A stretch of 5,359 nucleotides of DNA, taken from NCBI GenBank assembly GCA_900554945.1, contig USJN01000127.1, forward strand, positions 1-5,359, written 5' to 3'. The stretch's first letter is position 1. The number at the start of each line of letters is the position of its first letter. Of this stretch, positions 4,525 through 5,359 are shown piece by piece. The notes under the pieces were generated by a model. It did no database searches, was not told the DNA's origin, and saw only the letters and a program-made list of their open reading frames with translations. The position numbers and the translations under genes are program-made. Origin of the DNA: an uncultured Coriobacteriaceae bacterium. GTDB lineage: Bacteria; Actinomycetota; Coriobacteriia; Coriobacteriales; Eggerthellaceae.

Positions 4525-5346
4525 ATGAAAGCTGGGGACAAGTATCAGGCATGCGTCGACGCGCTCGCGGCGTACGTGAAGGGCGTCGGCTTCTCGCAAG
4601 TCGTCATCGGTCTTTCGGGCGGCATCGACTCGTCGGTGACTGCGGTCATGGCAGTCGACGCGTTCGGCGCCAAGAACGTCCACGGTGTGCTTCTTCCCGG
4701 TCCCTACTCGACTGGTCATTCCATCGATGATGCCCTCGCCTTGGCGGAAAACCTCGGCATCGAGAGCCATACGGTGTCGATCTGCGAGCCGTTCGAGGCA
4801 TTTGAGCAGGTCATCCGCAAGTCCTATAAGGAAAAGCTCGAGGGTTTGGCTTCTGAGAACACGCAGGCCCGTTGCCGCATGGTGATTCTCATGGCCCTTT
4901 CGAACGCGAATCGCTGGATGCTCGTGAACACCGGCAACAAGTCCGAGGCGGCGATGGGCTACTCCACGCTCTACGGCGACACGGCGGGCGCGTTTGCCCC
5001 GCTCGGCGGCTTATACAAGACCGACGTCTACAAAGTGGGCCGCTGGCGCAACGAGCAGGCGCGCGCGGCTGGCGACGTCGAGCCCATTCCCGAGAACGTG
5101 TTCATAAAGCCGCCGAGCGCCGAGCTCGCTCCCGGCCAGAAGGACGAGGCGTCTATGGGCATCGACTATGAGACCCTCGACAAGCTGCTGATCGCCGTGC
5201 AAGAGCAGGGACAGTCGGTCGAGGACGCGTGCGATGCGCTGGGCTTTGACATTATGCAGGCGACAGGCCTGCTCGCACGAGTGGACTCCTACGCGTTCAA
5301 GCGTGCTCAGGAACCTCCCTTCCCCGACGTGAAGTTCTACGGGTAA
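4525..5346 (+). CDS. nadE: NAD+ synthetase, free-standing synthetase domain
   Basis: NadE makes NAD+ from deamido-NAD+ (nicotinic acid adenine dinucleotide), ATP and ammonia, the last step of NAD synthesis in the cytoplasm. The 273-residue protein is one N-type ATP-pyrophosphatase domain. The ATP-binding loop SGGIDSS is at 31-37. The deamido-NAD/ATP contact blocks follow as ENTQAR (111-116), TGNKSE (136-141), GYSTLYGD (145-152) and KPPSAEL (195-201). The C-terminal FKRAQEPP segment (258-265) matches the basic segment seen in the family. These motif spellings are closest to the synthetase half of glutamine-dependent NadE, yet the N-terminal nitrilase-type glutaminase domain is absent. The enzyme therefore probably uses free ammonia or a separate partner. 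ATG follows the AAGGAGG ribosome site by 4 nt. The gene appears to have its own promoter. Confidence 0.96.
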   Translation: MKAGDKYQACVDALAAYVKGVGFSQVVIGLSGGIDSSVTAVMAVDAFGAKNVHGVLLPGPYSTGHSIDDALALAENLGIESHTVSICEPFEAFEQVIRKSYKEKLEGLASENTQARCRMVILMALSNANRWMLVNTGNKSEAAMGYSTLYGDTAGAFAPLGGLYKTDVYKVGRWRNEQARAAGDVEPIPENVFIKPPSAELAPGQKDEASMGIDYETLDKLLIAVQEQGQSVEDACDALGFDIMQATGLLARVDSYAFKRAQEPPFPDVKFYG

Positions 5347-5359
5347 GGCTGATAAATGG
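5345..5359 (+). other. Possible start of a further gene at the window edge
   Basis: An ATG at 5356-5358 is preceded 7 nt upstream by AAGG, which overlaps the nadE stop codon. If real, a downstream gene would be in one operon with nadE. Only one codon and one extra base are visible, so nothing can be said about the product. Confidence 0.25.

Noticed and set aside
1..5359. CRISPR array, insertion sequence, attachment site or defence/toxin gene
   Set aside because: I saw no regularly spaced repeats, transposase or integrase motifs, or toxin-like folds on either strand.

Overview
This 5.36 kb, high-GC bacterial window carries seven complete genes, all on the + strand, with short intergenic gaps. 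The TatA/B-TatC, HypA-HypB and NadE sequences, GC-rich codon use and Gram-positive-like gene order suggest an anaerobic actinobacterium of the class Coriobacteriia (Eggerthella/Slackia-like). That placement is an inference from recalled family features; no database was searched.

Layout. (1) Positions 19-1690 hold a two-gene unit: an extended -10 promoter, an amidohydrolase-superfamily deaminase-like enzyme (68-1423), and a 69-residue basic single-pass membrane protein (1427-1636). A textbook intrinsic terminator (1643-1690) closes it. (2) Positions 1734-3204 hold a twin-arginine translocation operon: a TatB-like TatA/B-family subunit starting at TTG (1819-2370) and tatC (2374-3153), then a hairpin terminator. 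(3) Positions 3202-4304 hold hypA (3284-3664) and hypB (3654-4304), the nickel-delivery pair for [NiFe]-hydrogenase maturation; they overlap by 11 bp. (4) Positions 4305-4524 are a 220-bp gene-free stretch. It holds a chain of abutting or mutually exclusive hairpins and then a probable nadE promoter. (5) Positions 4525-5346 hold nadE, a free-standing NAD+ synthetase. The last bases may be the start of another gene.

How the parts fit. Tat exports folded cofactor-bearing proteins, including many [NiFe]-hydrogenases, and HypAB supplies their nickel, so the tat and hyp units form a plausible respiratory/hydrogenase neighbourhood. The tat and hyp promoters share an identical 10-mer, CTACCATAGA. 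NadE supplies NAD+.

Most of the window is ordinary core metabolism. The points most worth a second look are three. The amidohydrolase lacks the usual catalytic Glu after its third metal-ligand His. The hypB-nadE gap is unusually structured. The small membrane protein is translationally coupled to the amidohydrolase. I found no convincing new defence or mobile system, and no tRNA, rRNA, CRISPR array or insertion sequence.
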